Of a DNA stretch of 64,000 bases, positions 8,297-16,345 are shown piece after piece. The stretch is from Acidovorax sp. NB1 (GTDB lineage Bacteria > Pseudomonadota > Gammaproteobacteria > Burkholderiales > Burkholderiaceae_C). Under the pieces are notes generated by a model that worked only from the letters and a program-made list of their open reading frames with translations, made no database searches and was not told the DNA's origin. The translations under genes were made by a program, and so were the position numbers. The DNA is taken from NCBI RefSeq assembly GCF_005405905.1, contig NZ_BJHU01000035.1:310001-374000 (forward strand), in the 5' to 3' direction. How positions within the stretch are numbered: the stretch's first letter is position 1; every line of letters starts with the position of its first letter.

Positions 8297-9679
8297 TCAG
8301 ATGATGCGCGAAAACCGGGCGCGGTTGCGGTCTGCCTGCAGATAGCGGTCGAACACCATGGCAATGCCGCGCACAAAGAACCACCCCATGGCAGTCACCT
8401 CAATCCCTTCAGGCCCTACCCGCACCAACCCCTGCTCCGCCATGTCTTCGAGCTGGGCGATTTCGGCTGCAAAGTACTGCCGCACGTCGATCAACCAGGC
8501 CTGCTCCATGGATTCATAGAGCAACTCACCCTGGCACATCAGGGCCATGATGGCGGCGCGCCGCACGAGGTCGTCGCGCGTCAGCGCCAGTCCGCGCACC
8601 ACCGGCAGGCGCCCCTGGTCAAGAAAGTCGTAGTACTCGTCCAGCGTCTTGGAGTTCTGGCTGTAGGTGGCGCCCACCCGGCCAATGGCAGACACGCCCA
8701 GGCCGATCAGGTCACAGTCGGGCTGCGTACTGTAGCCCTGGAAGTTGCGGTGCAAGCGCCCTTGCCGCTTGGCCACGGCCAGGGCATCCGAGGGCAGTGC
8801 AAAGTGGTCCATGCCCACATAGACATACCCCGCCTCCATGAATGCATCCAGCGAACGCGAGAGCATGGACAGCTTGCTCGACGCGGTAGGCAGCTCGGCC
8901 GACACAATGCGACGCTGGGGCTTGAAACGCTCGGGCAGGTGCGCGTAGGCATACAGCGCGATGCGGTCGGGACGAAGCTGTGCCACCTGCGCCAAGGTGC
9001 GGTCAAACGACTCGGGCGTCTGGCGTGGAAGGCCGTAGATCAGGTCCACATTCACAGAATCAAAACCCAGCGAACGCGCAGACTCCACCAGCGCAAACAC
9101 CTGCTCGGCAGGCTGGATGCGGTGCACGGCCTTTTGCACTTCCGCGTCGAAATCCTGCACACCAAAACTCAGACGGTTGAACCCCAGCTCGGCCAGCAAG
9201 GCCAGCCGATCGGCATTGACGGTACGTGGATCCACCTCGATGGAATATTCGCCGCCCGGCGCGAGCGTGAAGCTGCGCTTGAGCATGGCCATGAGTTCGC
9301 GCAGGCCTGCATCAGACAGGAACGTGGGCGTGCCGCCCCCCAGGTGCAACTGGCTCACGACCTGCCCCACGCCGCAATGGGCGGTGTGCAGATCAATCTC
9401 GCGGCTCAGGTAGCGCAGATAAACCTCCGCGCGATCGTGGTGCTTGGTGATGATCTTGTTGCAGGCGCAGTAGTAGCACAACGATTCGCAGAACGGAATG
9501 TGCACATACAGGGACAGGGGCAGGGCCTTGGCCACCGAGCCCGTCCGGCGTTGCTCCAACGCGAGGATGTAGTCCTCCTGCCCAAACGCCTCGACAAAAC
9601 GATCAGCTGTCGGATAGGAGGTATAGCGGGGTCCCGGCACGTCAAAACGGCGCAGGAGATCGGGCGAAACAGCAGTCAT
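8297..9679 (-). CDS. hemN: Oxygen-independent coproporphyrinogen III oxidase
   Basis: A 460-residue radical-SAM enzyme that decarboxylates coproporphyrinogen III to protoporphyrinogen IX when oxygen is low (haem synthesis). The N-terminal RYTSYPTADRF and the cluster motif IPFCESLCYYCACNK (CxxxCxxC plus the following Cys) identify HemN rather than the HemW-like family. HLGGGTPTFL and SIEVDPRTV follow. The start MTAVSPDL lies 61.5 nt from the centre of an FNR box (9734-9747), giving a 20-nt leader if the promoter is class II. Divergent from fnr. Confidence 0.95.
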   Translation of the reverse strand: MTAVSPDLLRRFDVPGPRYTSYPTADRFVEAFGQEDYILALEQRRTGSVAKALPLSLYVHIPFCESLCYYCACNKIITKHHDRAEVYLRYLSREIDLHTAHCGVGQVVSQLHLGGGTPTFLSDAGLRELMAMLKRSFTLAPGGEYSIEVDPRTVNADRLALLAELGFNRLSFGVQDFDAEVQKAVHRIQPAEQVFALVESARSLGFDSVNVDLIYGLPRQTPESFDRTLAQVAQLRPDRIALYAYAHLPERFKPQRRIVSAELPTASSKLSMLSRSLDAFMEAGYVYVGMDHFALPSDALAVAKRQGRLHRNFQGYSTQPDCDLIGLGVSAIGRVGATYSQNSKTLDEYYDFLDQGRLPVVRGLALTRDDLVRRAAIMALMCQGELLYESMEQAWLIDVRQYFAAEIAQLEDMAEQGLVRVGPEGIEVTAMGWFFVRGIAMVFDRYLQADRNRARFSRII

Positions 9680-9733
9680 GGGGGAATATCCTTGCGTACA
9701 CCCTGACTGTGCCGTACCCTTAGGAACATGTCC

Positions 9734-9747
9734 TTGACCTGCATCAA
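9734..9747. promoter_or_regulatory. FNR box between hemN and fnr
   Basis: TTGACCTGCATCAA, close to the FNR consensus TTGAT-N4-ATCAA. Its centre (9740.5) is 61.5 nt from the hemN ATG. In the other direction a GACAAT hexamer (9770-9775) sits at the -10 place of a class II promoter reading into fnr, which would start near 9782 and allow autoregulation. Confidence 0.8.
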
Positions 9748-9782
9748 GTGAACAATCAGGCCGACCAGCGACAATTTGATGC

Positions 9783-10595
9783 ATGTCAGTCGCTCAGATG
9801 CCCCCGAAGGCCTTCCCAGCTTTTCGCATCGGGCGCGATATGCTCGACGCTCAACCCCTAGCTCATGTGCCTATGAACCCGCTCACCATCAAAGTCGCCT
9901 GCTCCAACTGCAACCTGCGCGAGCTGTGCATGCCCGTGGGCCTGAACGAAGAGCAACTGCAGCGCATCGACGAGGTTGTTGCCGTTCGCCGCAAGGTCAA
10001 ACGCGGTGGCACGCTGTTCCGCAACGGCGAATCCTTCACCTCACTCTACGCCATCCGCACCGGCTTTTTCAAGACCTGCGTGGCCACAGAAGACGGCCGC
10101 GATCAGGTCACGGGTTTCCAGATGGCGGGCGAAATCATCGGCCTTGACGGCATCGTGAACGACCACCACACCTGCGACGCAGTGGCCCTGGAGGATGCAG
10201 AGGTCTGCGTCATGCCCTTCGACCGCATCGAAGAGCTGTCTCGCGAGGTCACGGCCCTGCAGCACCATGTGCACAAGATCATGAGCCGCGAGATCGTGCG
10301 CGAACACGGAGTGATGCTGCTTTTGGGCAGCATGCGCGCCGAAGAGCGCCTGGCCGCCTTCTTGCTGAACCTGGTACAGCGCCTGCATGCTCGGGGCTTC
10401 TCGCAGTCCGAACTGGTGCTGCGCATGACCCGCGAAGAAATCGGCAGCTACCTGGGCCTGAAACTCGAAACCGTGAGCCGCACCTTCTCCAAGTTTGTGG
10501 AAGAAGGCATTGTGGAAGTCAAACAGCGCCATGTCCGCATCCTGGACACGGACGCCCTCAAGCGCATCGTGAATAGCCAGCAGGCCTGCCACTGA
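9783..10595 (+). CDS. fnr: Fumarate/nitrate reduction regulator Fnr
   Basis: A Crp/Fnr-family regulator carrying the oxygen-labile [4Fe-4S] ligands: the N-terminal set in ACSNCNLRELC and a fourth Cys in DHHTCDAV. A cyclic-nucleotide-like beta roll is followed by a C-terminal helix-turn-helix (TREEIGSYLGLKLETVSRTF), where the E-x-x-S-R recognition pattern fits the TTGAT half-site. The longest frame is 270 residues, but MNPLTIKV at 9873 gives 240, closer to other Fnr proteins; an intermediate ATG lies at 9840. If the promoter over the FNR box starts near 9782, the first ATG would be leaderless, which favours one of the later starts. Confidence 0.93.
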   Translation: MSVAQMPPKAFPAFRIGRDMLDAQPLAHVPMNPLTIKVACSNCNLRELCMPVGLNEEQLQRIDEVVAVRRKVKRGGTLFRNGESFTSLYAIRTGFFKTCVATEDGRDQVTGFQMAGEIIGLDGIVNDHHTCDAVALEDAEVCVMPFDRIEELSREVTALQHHVHKIMSREIVREHGVMLLLGSMRAEERLAAFLLNLVQRLHARGFSQSELVLRMTREEIGSYLGLKLETVSRTFSKFVEEGIVEVKQRHVRILDTDALKRIVNSQQACH

Positions 10596-10708
10596 CTTTG
10601 TAAGAGCCCATCGCCGGGCGATCAACTGCTGACTGCCACATTCGGGGCCGATTTCAGGGCTCAGGCAAACTGGCTATCCAGCAGCCAGCAGCGTACTCCG
10701 CACCACAC

Positions 10709-11002
10709 TCAAGAGCAGGACGACGTCTTGCGGCAGTCATCCGGCCGCTCGCCCTCTGGCACCGGGCAACGGTTCAGCTCAAAAGGTGACATGGCCAGCA
10801 GCGTAGTCAGCGCACTGCTGGCCATGGTGACAACCCAGAACGCAAAAAAGGCCAGGGTGTAGACCCCTTGCCGTGACAGCGCCAGCGGCTGGCCGAACCA
10901 GTGCAGGTCCTGCGGGTCCACCATCGCAAAAACAAGCATCTCCAGCACACCCGCCATCAAGAAGGCGGGCCATGCAATCCACATCAGGCGTTGCGTCCAC
11001 AT
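10709..11002 (-). CDS. Small membrane protein with cysteine-rich tail, end of cco cluster
   Basis: A 97-residue protein that I do not recognise by name. Two to three membrane helices (residues about 5-28 and 45-70: MWIAWPAFLMAGVLEMLVFA; YTLAFFAFWVVTMASSALTT) are followed by a polar tail with four cysteines (RCPVPEGERPDDCRKTSSCS). It is transcribed in the same direction as ccoG and fixH and lies about 80 nt after fixH. The position suggests a role with cbb3 oxidase, and the Cys tail could bind copper or another metal, but that is inference only. Confidence 0.72.
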   Translation of the reverse strand: MWTQRLMWIAWPAFLMAGVLEMLVFAMVDPQDLHWFGQPLALSRQGVYTLAFFAFWVVTMASSALTTLLAMSPFELNRCPVPEGERPDDCRKTSSCS

Positions 11003-11080
11003 ATCGTTCCTGTCTCCTGGGGTGGCTCAGTGGTAGCAAGGCGGCACCCTATCCCTGGGCTGCCATGGCCTCGCACAGTT

Positions 11081-11356
11081 TCAACGTGGCTGGTCCTGCA
11101 CCGGTGTGGCTGCATGGTTGCGGCCCTTCATGGCCGGTGCCAGGCTCTTCTCGGGGGCTTCCAGCGTCTGGTTGATCTCAATTCCCTTGCGGTAATAGTC
11201 TTCCGCCACCACAGGGTCTGGCCGAGACACTGCCAGCCACAGGGTCACAAAACCCGCGACGATCACGATGGCCGGGCCGGCAATCACCAGCCAGACATGG
11301 CCAAACTTCCACCAGGGGGCTGCTTCAGCCTGGGCAATGGCTGGGTTTGAAGACAT
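11081..11356 (-). CDS. FixH/CcoH family cbb3 oxidase assembly protein
   Basis: A 91-residue protein with one N-terminal membrane helix (WKFGHVWLVIAGPAIVIVAG) and the FixH hallmark VVAEDYYRKGIEINQ just after it. The periplasmic domain is truncated compared with rhizobial FixH (about 160-170 residues), which is usual for the short betaproteobacterial form. FixH/CcoH helps assemble or stabilise the cbb3 complex. It follows ccoG by about 70 nt in the cco cluster. Confidence 0.85.
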   Translation of the reverse strand: MSSNPAIAQAEAAPWWKFGHVWLVIAGPAIVIVAGFVTLWLAVSRPDPVVAEDYYRKGIEINQTLEAPEKSLAPAMKGRNHAATPVQDQPR

Positions 11357-11425
11357 GGCGATTTACTCCTTCACATTCATCTCGATCAACACAAGGCCAG
11401 GTCGGGCCTTGCACCAGGGCGCCAC

Positions 11426-12871
11426 TCAGCGTGGCACCAGGAACACAGATTTTTCAGACACATGGGCAGCAGCGCCCACCGCCTGCACATCAAACTGCAC
11501 GGCATGGGAACCCGGGCTTGCAGAACCATACGGTATCTGCAAGCGCACCGCCACCCAGCGCGACTCGGCCGCACCGATGTCCACTTCGGCGTCGGAGGAC
11601 ACCTCCAGGCCTTCCAGCCCCCGCGCACTGATGCGATAGCGTTGTTCGCCCTCCGTCGCATTCATGATCTGCAGACGGTAAATGTTCTCCAGCTTGCCTC
11701 CGGCCACGATGCGCGACAGCGCTGCGCGGTCCCGCACCACATCGACCTTGAGCGGGGTCCGCACGACCAGGCTGGCCAACATGGCGACACACAATGCCAC
11801 CAGCACGGCGCTGTAGATCAGCACACGGGGCCGCAGCACACGCCGCAGCATCTGCGACTGGGTCCACCGCTGGGCCACACCGTTCTGGGTGGAATAGCGG
11901 ATCAGCCCCCGGGGGTACTGCATCTTGTCCATGACCGTGTTGCACGCATCCACGCACAGGCCACAGCCAATACATTCGTACTGCAGACCCTTGCGGATGT
12001 CTATGCCCACCGGACAGACCTGCACACACAACGAGCAGTCAATGCAGTCGCCCAGGCCCTGGGCCTTGTAGTCGATGTTCTTCTTGCGCGGGCCGCGCTG
12101 CTCGCCGCGTTCGGGGTCGTAGGTCACGATCAGCGTGTCCTTGTCGAACATCGCACTCTGGAACCGCGCATACGGACACATGTACTTGCAGACCTGCTCG
12201 CGCATGTAGCCGGCATTGCCGTAGGTGGCAAAGCCATAGAACAGCACCCAGAAAATCTGCCAGCCGCCCTGCAGTGCCAGCAACTCGCTGCCCAGCTCGC
12301 GGATGGGCACGAAGTACCCCACGAACGTGAATCCGGTCCACAAAGCCACAGCGATCCACACTACCTGCTTGAAGAACTTCTTGCGGATCTTCTCGAAGGT
12401 CCAGGGGCCGTTGTCCAGCCGCAGCCGCGCACTGCGATCACCTTCGATCTTGTGCTCGATCCACATGAACATTTCGGTGTAGACCGTCTGCGGGCATGCA
12501 AAACCACACCACAGCCGCCCCGCCACTGCCGTGAAGAGAAACAGCGACAGCGCCGAGATGATCAAAAGCCCCGTGAGGTAGATGAAATCCTGCGGGTACA
12601 GCACCAACCCAAAGATGTAGAACCTGCGTGCGCCCAGATCGAACAGCACCATCTGGCGCTGCCCCCATTCAAACCAGGGCAAACAGTAAAACACGATCTG
12701 CGTGAGCAGCACCATGCCCCAGCGCCAGCGCGCGAACAGGCCACTGATGGAGCGCGGATAGATCTTTTTCTGCGCTTCATACAAAGAGACGATCTCGCCC
12801 TGGGCAGACGGCTCGGACGCCACGGGCGCGATGGGAATGACCTTGCGAGCAGGCTCGCTGGGGGGCTTCAT
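11426..12871 (-). CDS. ccoG: Cytochrome c oxidase accessory protein CcoG
   Basis: A 481-residue membrane-bound ferredoxin-like protein with about five membrane helices in the N-terminal two-thirds, including FFCLPWFEWG-type and WCGFACPQTVYTEMFMWIE segments. Two 4Fe-4S motifs follow (CIDCSLCVQVCPVGID and CIGCGLCVDACNTVMD), then a C-terminal immunoglobulin-like periplasmic domain. CcoG (RdxA/FixG) is a cupric reductase implicated in copper delivery to cbb3 oxidase. It lies 87 nt after ccoP. Confidence 0.95.
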   Translation of the reverse strand: MKPPSEPARKVIPIAPVASEPSAQGEIVSLYEAQKKIYPRSISGLFARWRWGMVLLTQIVFYCLPWFEWGQRQMVLFDLGARRFYIFGLVLYPQDFIYLTGLLIISALSLFLFTAVAGRLWCGFACPQTVYTEMFMWIEHKIEGDRSARLRLDNGPWTFEKIRKKFFKQVVWIAVALWTGFTFVGYFVPIRELGSELLALQGGWQIFWVLFYGFATYGNAGYMREQVCKYMCPYARFQSAMFDKDTLIVTYDPERGEQRGPRKKNIDYKAQGLGDCIDCSLCVQVCPVGIDIRKGLQYECIGCGLCVDACNTVMDKMQYPRGLIRYSTQNGVAQRWTQSQMLRRVLRPRVLIYSAVLVALCVAMLASLVVRTPLKVDVVRDRAALSRIVAGGKLENIYRLQIMNATEGEQRYRISARGLEGLEVSSDAEVDIGAAESRWVAVRLQIPYGSASPGSHAVQFDVQAVGAAAHVSEKSVFLVPR

Positions 12872-12958
12872 GGTGTCAATTTACTCACAGGGAGTTAAAC
12901 AGCCTAACAACAAAGGAGCCAGGCAACCACCGCCGGTGCGGTCGCCTGGCAACATCGG

Positions 12959-13879
12959 TCAACGCGCGGCAGCCGCCTGCTTGCCGTTCGACAAACTCCA
13001 GACATAGGCCGACAGGACCCCGATCTGGGCCTCCGTCAGCTTGTCGGCCTGCGCGGGCATCTGGTTGACTTTGCCGTTGTTGATCATGGCGGTGATCGCC
13101 GCCTCGCCCCAGCCATGCAACCAGATATCGTCCGTGAGGTTGGGTGCGCCCAGGGCCTGGTTGCCCTTGCCGTCCATGCCGTGGCACGCAGCGCATGCCG
13201 TGAACTTGGACTTGCCCAGCGAAGCGCGCAGCGAGTCATGCGGGCTGCCCGACAGGCTCAGCACATAGTGCGACAGATTGCGCACATCTTCTGGCGAGCC
13301 CACGGCCGCTGCCATGGGGGGCATGTTGCCGATACGACCCTTTTCAAGGGTCTCACGAATCTTCTCGGGCGTGCCGCCGTGCAGCCAGTCGCCATCGGCC
13401 AGGTTGGGGAAGCCCTTGCTGCCGCGTGCATCCGAGCCGTGGCACTGTGCGCAGTTGTTCATGAACAGGCGCTCGCCAATGGCGTGGGCCTGCGGGTCCA
13501 CCGCCACTTCTTCGGGCTTCATGGAGGCAAAACGTGCGTACAGCGGCTCCAGCTCAGCTTTGGCCTTGGCCATTTCAGCCTCGTACTCACCCTTTTGCGT
13601 CCAGTTCAGCTTGCCAGTGAAGCTCCCGAGACCAGGATAGGCAGCCAGGTAGCCCAGGCCGAAGATGATGGTGATGACGAACAGCCACACCCACCAGCGT
13701 GGCAGGGGGTTGTTCATCTCGACCAGGTCTTCGTCCCAGACATGGCCCGTGGTGTTGTCGGCCGTGGCCATCACCTTCTTGCGCCCCGCCATCCAAAGCA
13801 GGATGCCGCAGGCGATGATGCCGACCAGTGTCAGCGCGGTCACAAAGACCGACCAGAAATTGCTGGTGAAGTCACTCAT
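12959..13879 (-). CDS. ccoP: cbb3-type cytochrome c oxidase subunit III, dihaem CcoP
   Basis: A 306-residue membrane-anchored dihaem cytochrome c. An N-terminal helix (LTLVGIIACGILLWMAG) and the CcoP-specific segment DEDLVEMNNPLPRWWVWLF precede two c-type haem sites, CAQCHGSDARG and CAACHGMDGKGN, each followed by an axial Met region (GNMPPM and VNQMPAQ). It carries electrons into the CcoN-CcoO core. Twenty-four nt separate it from ccoQ. Confidence 0.96.
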   Translation of the reverse strand: MSDFTSNFWSVFVTALTLVGIIACGILLWMAGRKKVMATADNTTGHVWDEDLVEMNNPLPRWWVWLFVITIIFGLGYLAAYPGLGSFTGKLNWTQKGEYEAEMAKAKAELEPLYARFASMKPEEVAVDPQAHAIGERLFMNNCAQCHGSDARGSKGFPNLADGDWLHGGTPEKIRETLEKGRIGNMPPMAAAVGSPEDVRNLSHYVLSLSGSPHDSLRASLGKSKFTACAACHGMDGKGNQALGAPNLTDDIWLHGWGEAAITAMINNGKVNQMPAQADKLTEAQIGVLSAYVWSLSNGKQAAAAR

Positions 13880-13903
13880 GGGATGTTCTCGTTCTGGTGA
13901 GGG

Positions 13904-14041
13904 TCAATCTTGTTCGAAGGGCAGCTGCGCCGCCTCGTCAAACCGGGACTTGTTGCGGCCCCGGTAGGCCCAGACCCAAATGCCAATGAAGCAGGCCATC
14001 GAAGCCAGGGTGGCGACGATGCGCATGGTCGTGATGTCCAT
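13904..14041 (-). CDS. ccoQ: cbb3-type oxidase small subunit CcoQ
   Basis: A 45-residue single-helix protein starting MDITTMRIVATLAS, with a membrane span (about 7-26) and a charged cytoplasmic end RGRNKSRFDEAAQLPF, the typical CcoQ/FixQ pattern. It fits exactly between ccoO (12 nt) and ccoP (24 nt). CcoQ stabilises the assembled oxidase. Confidence 0.9.
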   Translation of the reverse strand: MDITTMRIVATLASMACFIGIWVWAYRGRNKSRFDEAAQLPFEQD

Positions 14042-14053
14042 GGCCAATCTCCT

Positions 14054-14686
14054 TTACTTGAGCGCGCGGCCCATGACTTGCAGGTAGGCGACAAGGGCGT
14101 CCATTTCGGTCTTGCCCTTCACCTCGGCTGCGGCGGCTGCGATCTGTTCGTCGGTGTAAGGCACACCCACCGTGCGCAGCGCCTTCATGCGGGGCGCCAC
14201 GCTGGCGGGGTCCACCACACTCTTCTCCAGCCAGGGATAGGCGGGCATGTTGGACTCGGGCACCACGTCGCGGGGGTTGTTCAGGTGGATGCGATGCCAT
14301 TCGTCGCTGTACTTGCCGCCCACGCGGTGCAGGTCGGGACCGGTGCGCTTGCTGCCCCACTGGAAGGGGTGGTCGTAAACGAACTCACCCGCCACCGAAT
14401 AGTGGCCGTAGCGCAGCGTCTCGGCGCGGAAGGGTCGGATCATCTGCGAGTGGCAGTTGTAGCAGCCCTCGCGGATGTACACGTCGCGCCCCACCAGTTG
14501 CGTTGCGGTATAGGGCTCGACGCCCTTCACGGCCTCGGTGGTGGACTTCTGGAAGAACAGGGGCACGATCTCCACCAGGCCGCCAATGGCGATCACCAGC
14601 AGGATCAGCACGATCATCAGGAAGTTGTTGGTCTCGACCTTCTCGTGCGAGAAGCCGGTGGAGGAAGATGAATTGTTGTTGGACAT
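14054..14686 (-). CDS. ccoO: cbb3-type cytochrome c oxidase subunit II, monohaem CcoO
   Basis: A 210-residue membrane-anchored monohaem cytochrome c. The N-terminal helix ([20 protein letters not shown]) is followed by the haem site [17 protein letters not shown] and the conserved [16 protein letters not shown]; a distal NMPAYPW Met is the likely axial ligand. The start MSNNNSSSS is chosen from the family length and the 17-nt gap to ccoN; a longer frame would run into ccoN. Confidence 0.96.
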   Translation of the reverse strand: MSNNNSSSSTGFSHEKVETNNFLMIVLILLVIAIGGLVEIVPLFFQKSTTEAVKGVEPYTATQLVGRDVYIREGCYNCHSQMIRPFRAETLRYGHYSVAGEFVYDHPFQWGSKRTGPDLHRVGGKYSDEWHRIHLNNPRDVVPESNMPAYPWLEKSVVDPASVAPRMKALRTVGVPYTDEQIAAAAAEVKGKTEMDALVAYLQVMGRALK

Positions 14687-14703
14687 GAATTGACTCCTTC
14701 GGC

Positions 14704-16143
14704 TCAGGCGTGGGCAGCATTCACGGCAGGAATGGCCACCTTGACCGAACGGCCAGAGATCGCGGTCATCCACACGTTCCAGGCCATGATGACCATGCCT
14801 CCCAGGTACAGCAGGCCACCGGCCACACGGATCACGTAGAACGGATAGGTCGCCTTCACGCTCTCGACAAAGGTGTAGGTGAGCGTGCCATCGGGGTTGA
14901 TGGCGCGCCACATCAGGCCCTGCATCACACCGGCAATCCACATGGCGGCGATGTACAGAACGATGCCGATGGTGGCCATCCAGAAGTGCAGCTCGATCGC
15001 CTTGATGGAGTGCATCTTGTCGCGGCCGAACAGGCGCGGCACCAGGTAGTACAGCGAACCCATGGAGATCAGGCCCACCCAGCCCAGCGCGCCAGAGTGC
15101 ACGTGGCCCACGGTCCAATCGGTGTAGTGGCTCAGCGCGTTGACGGTCTTGATGGACATCATCGGACCTTCGAACGTGGACATGCCGTAGAACGATAGCG
15201 ACACGATCAGGAAGCGCAGGATGGGGTCGTCACGCAGCTTGTGCCATGCGCCCGACAAGGTCATGATGCCGTTGATCATGCCGCCCCAACTGGGGGCCAG
15301 CAGGATGAGCGAGAACACCATGCCCACAGATTGCGTCCAGTCAGGCAGCGCGGTGTAGTGCAGGTGGTGGGGGCCGGCCCACATGTAGGTGAAGATCAGC
15401 GCCCAGAAGTGCACGATCGACAGGCGATACGAGTACACAGGGCGGCCTGCCTGCTTGGGGATGAAGTAGTACATCATCCCCAGGAAGCCTGCGGTGAGGA
15501 AAAAGCCCACGGCGTTGTGGCCATACCACCACTGCACCATGGCGTCCTGCACGCCAGCGTAGGCGGAGTAGCTCTTCATGAAGCCGGCAGGAATCGCTGC
15601 GCTGTTCACCAGATGCAGCAAGGCTACGGCCAGGATGAACGCACCGAAGAACCAGTTGGCCACATAGATGTGCTTGACCTTGCGGGTACCCACCGTGCCG
15701 AAGAACACGATGGCGTAGGACACCCAGACCAGCGTGATCAGGATATCGATGGGCCATTCGAGTTCGGCGTATTCCTTGCCCTGGGTGTAGCCCATCGGCA
15801 AGCTGACCACGGCGGCAGCGATGACCAGCACCCAGCCCCAGAAGGTGAATGCGGCCAACGGCCCGGCAAACAGGCGAACCTGGCAGGTGCGCTGCACCAC
15901 GTAGTAGCTGGTGGCAAACAGTGCGCTACCGCCAAACCCGAAGATCACCGCATTGGTGTGCAAGGGGCGCAGGCGGCCGTAACTGAGCCAGGGAATGCCA
16001 AAGTTGAGTTCTGGCCAGGCCAGCTGGGCGGCGATGACAACGCCCACCAGCATGCCAACCACCCCCACAACCACGGCCAAGATAGAAAACTGTCGCACCA
16101 CCGTATCGTTGTAGTGTGCAGTCATAGTTTTTGGAGAATCCAT
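14704..16143 (-). CDS. ccoN: cbb3-type cytochrome c oxidase subunit I CcoN
   Basis: A 479-residue catalytic subunit with about 12 membrane helices, holding haem b, the high-spin haem b3 and CuB. Visible family marks include [18 protein letters not shown] (haem ligand His), [20 protein letters not shown] with the CuB His and cross-linked Tyr region, [15 protein letters not shown], and [14 protein letters not shown]. The FNR-box centre at 16204.5 is 61.5 nt from this ATG, the same spacing as at hemN, which supports this start over the internal MTAHYND. The enzyme reduces oxygen at low tension and pumps protons. Confidence 0.97.
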   Translation of the reverse strand: MDSPKTMTAHYNDTVVRQFSILAVVVGVVGMLVGVVIAAQLAWPELNFGIPWLSYGRLRPLHTNAVIFGFGGSALFATSYYVVQRTCQVRLFAGPLAAFTFWGWVLVIAAAVVSLPMGYTQGKEYAELEWPIDILITLVWVSYAIVFFGTVGTRKVKHIYVANWFFGAFILAVALLHLVNSAAIPAGFMKSYSAYAGVQDAMVQWWYGHNAVGFFLTAGFLGMMYYFIPKQAGRPVYSYRLSIVHFWALIFTYMWAGPHHLHYTALPDWTQSVGMVFSLILLAPSWGGMINGIMTLSGAWHKLRDDPILRFLIVSLSFYGMSTFEGPMMSIKTVNALSHYTDWTVGHVHSGALGWVGLISMGSLYYLVPRLFGRDKMHSIKAIELHFWMATIGIVLYIAAMWIAGVMQGLMWRAINPDGTLTYTFVESVKATYPFYVIRVAGGLLYLGGMVIMAWNVWMTAISGRSVKVAIPAVNAAHA

Positions 16144-16197
16144 CGGGCACCTCTTTGTATTGCAGTAAGAGTTTGTTGCAGGGCATCATTTCTGACA

Positions 16198-16211
16198 TTG
16201 ACACAAGTCAA
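16198..16211. promoter_or_regulatory. FNR box for ccoNOQP, overlapping the end of ccoS
   Basis: TTGACACAAGTCAA, a near-perfect FNR dyad centred 61.5 nt before the ccoN ATG. Positions 16208-16210 are also the ccoS stop codon, so the regulator binds on the end of the upstream gene. It implies ccoNOQP has its own anaerobic promoter apart from ccoIS. Confidence 0.8.
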
Positions 16212-16345
16212 CCGTCTCGGAGAATGCGCTCCCCCTCTTGCTCCACGCTCTCGAACTGGCCGTGGTAGACCGCCCACCACAGCCCGCCCAGGATCAAGAG
16301 CACCAGCAGCACGGACAGCGGAATCAGCAGATAAAGGATGTCCAT
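16208..16345 (-). CDS. ccoS: cbb3-type oxidase assembly protein CcoS
   Basis: A 45-residue protein with one N-terminal membrane helix (LLIPLSVLLVLLILGGLWWA) and a short charged tail GQFESVEQEGERILRDG, as in CcoS/FixS. CcoS is needed for cofactor insertion into CcoN. Its ATG overlaps the ccoI stop (TGATG arrangement), so it is coupled to the copper pump gene. Confidence 0.9.
   Translation of the reverse strand: MDILYLLIPLSVLLVLLILGGLWWAVYHGQFESVEQEGERILRDG

Noticed and set aside
14054..15118. ccoO read as a 354-residue protein
   Set aside because: The first 144 residues are a shifted reading of ccoN; family length and the MSNNNSSSS start give 210 residues.
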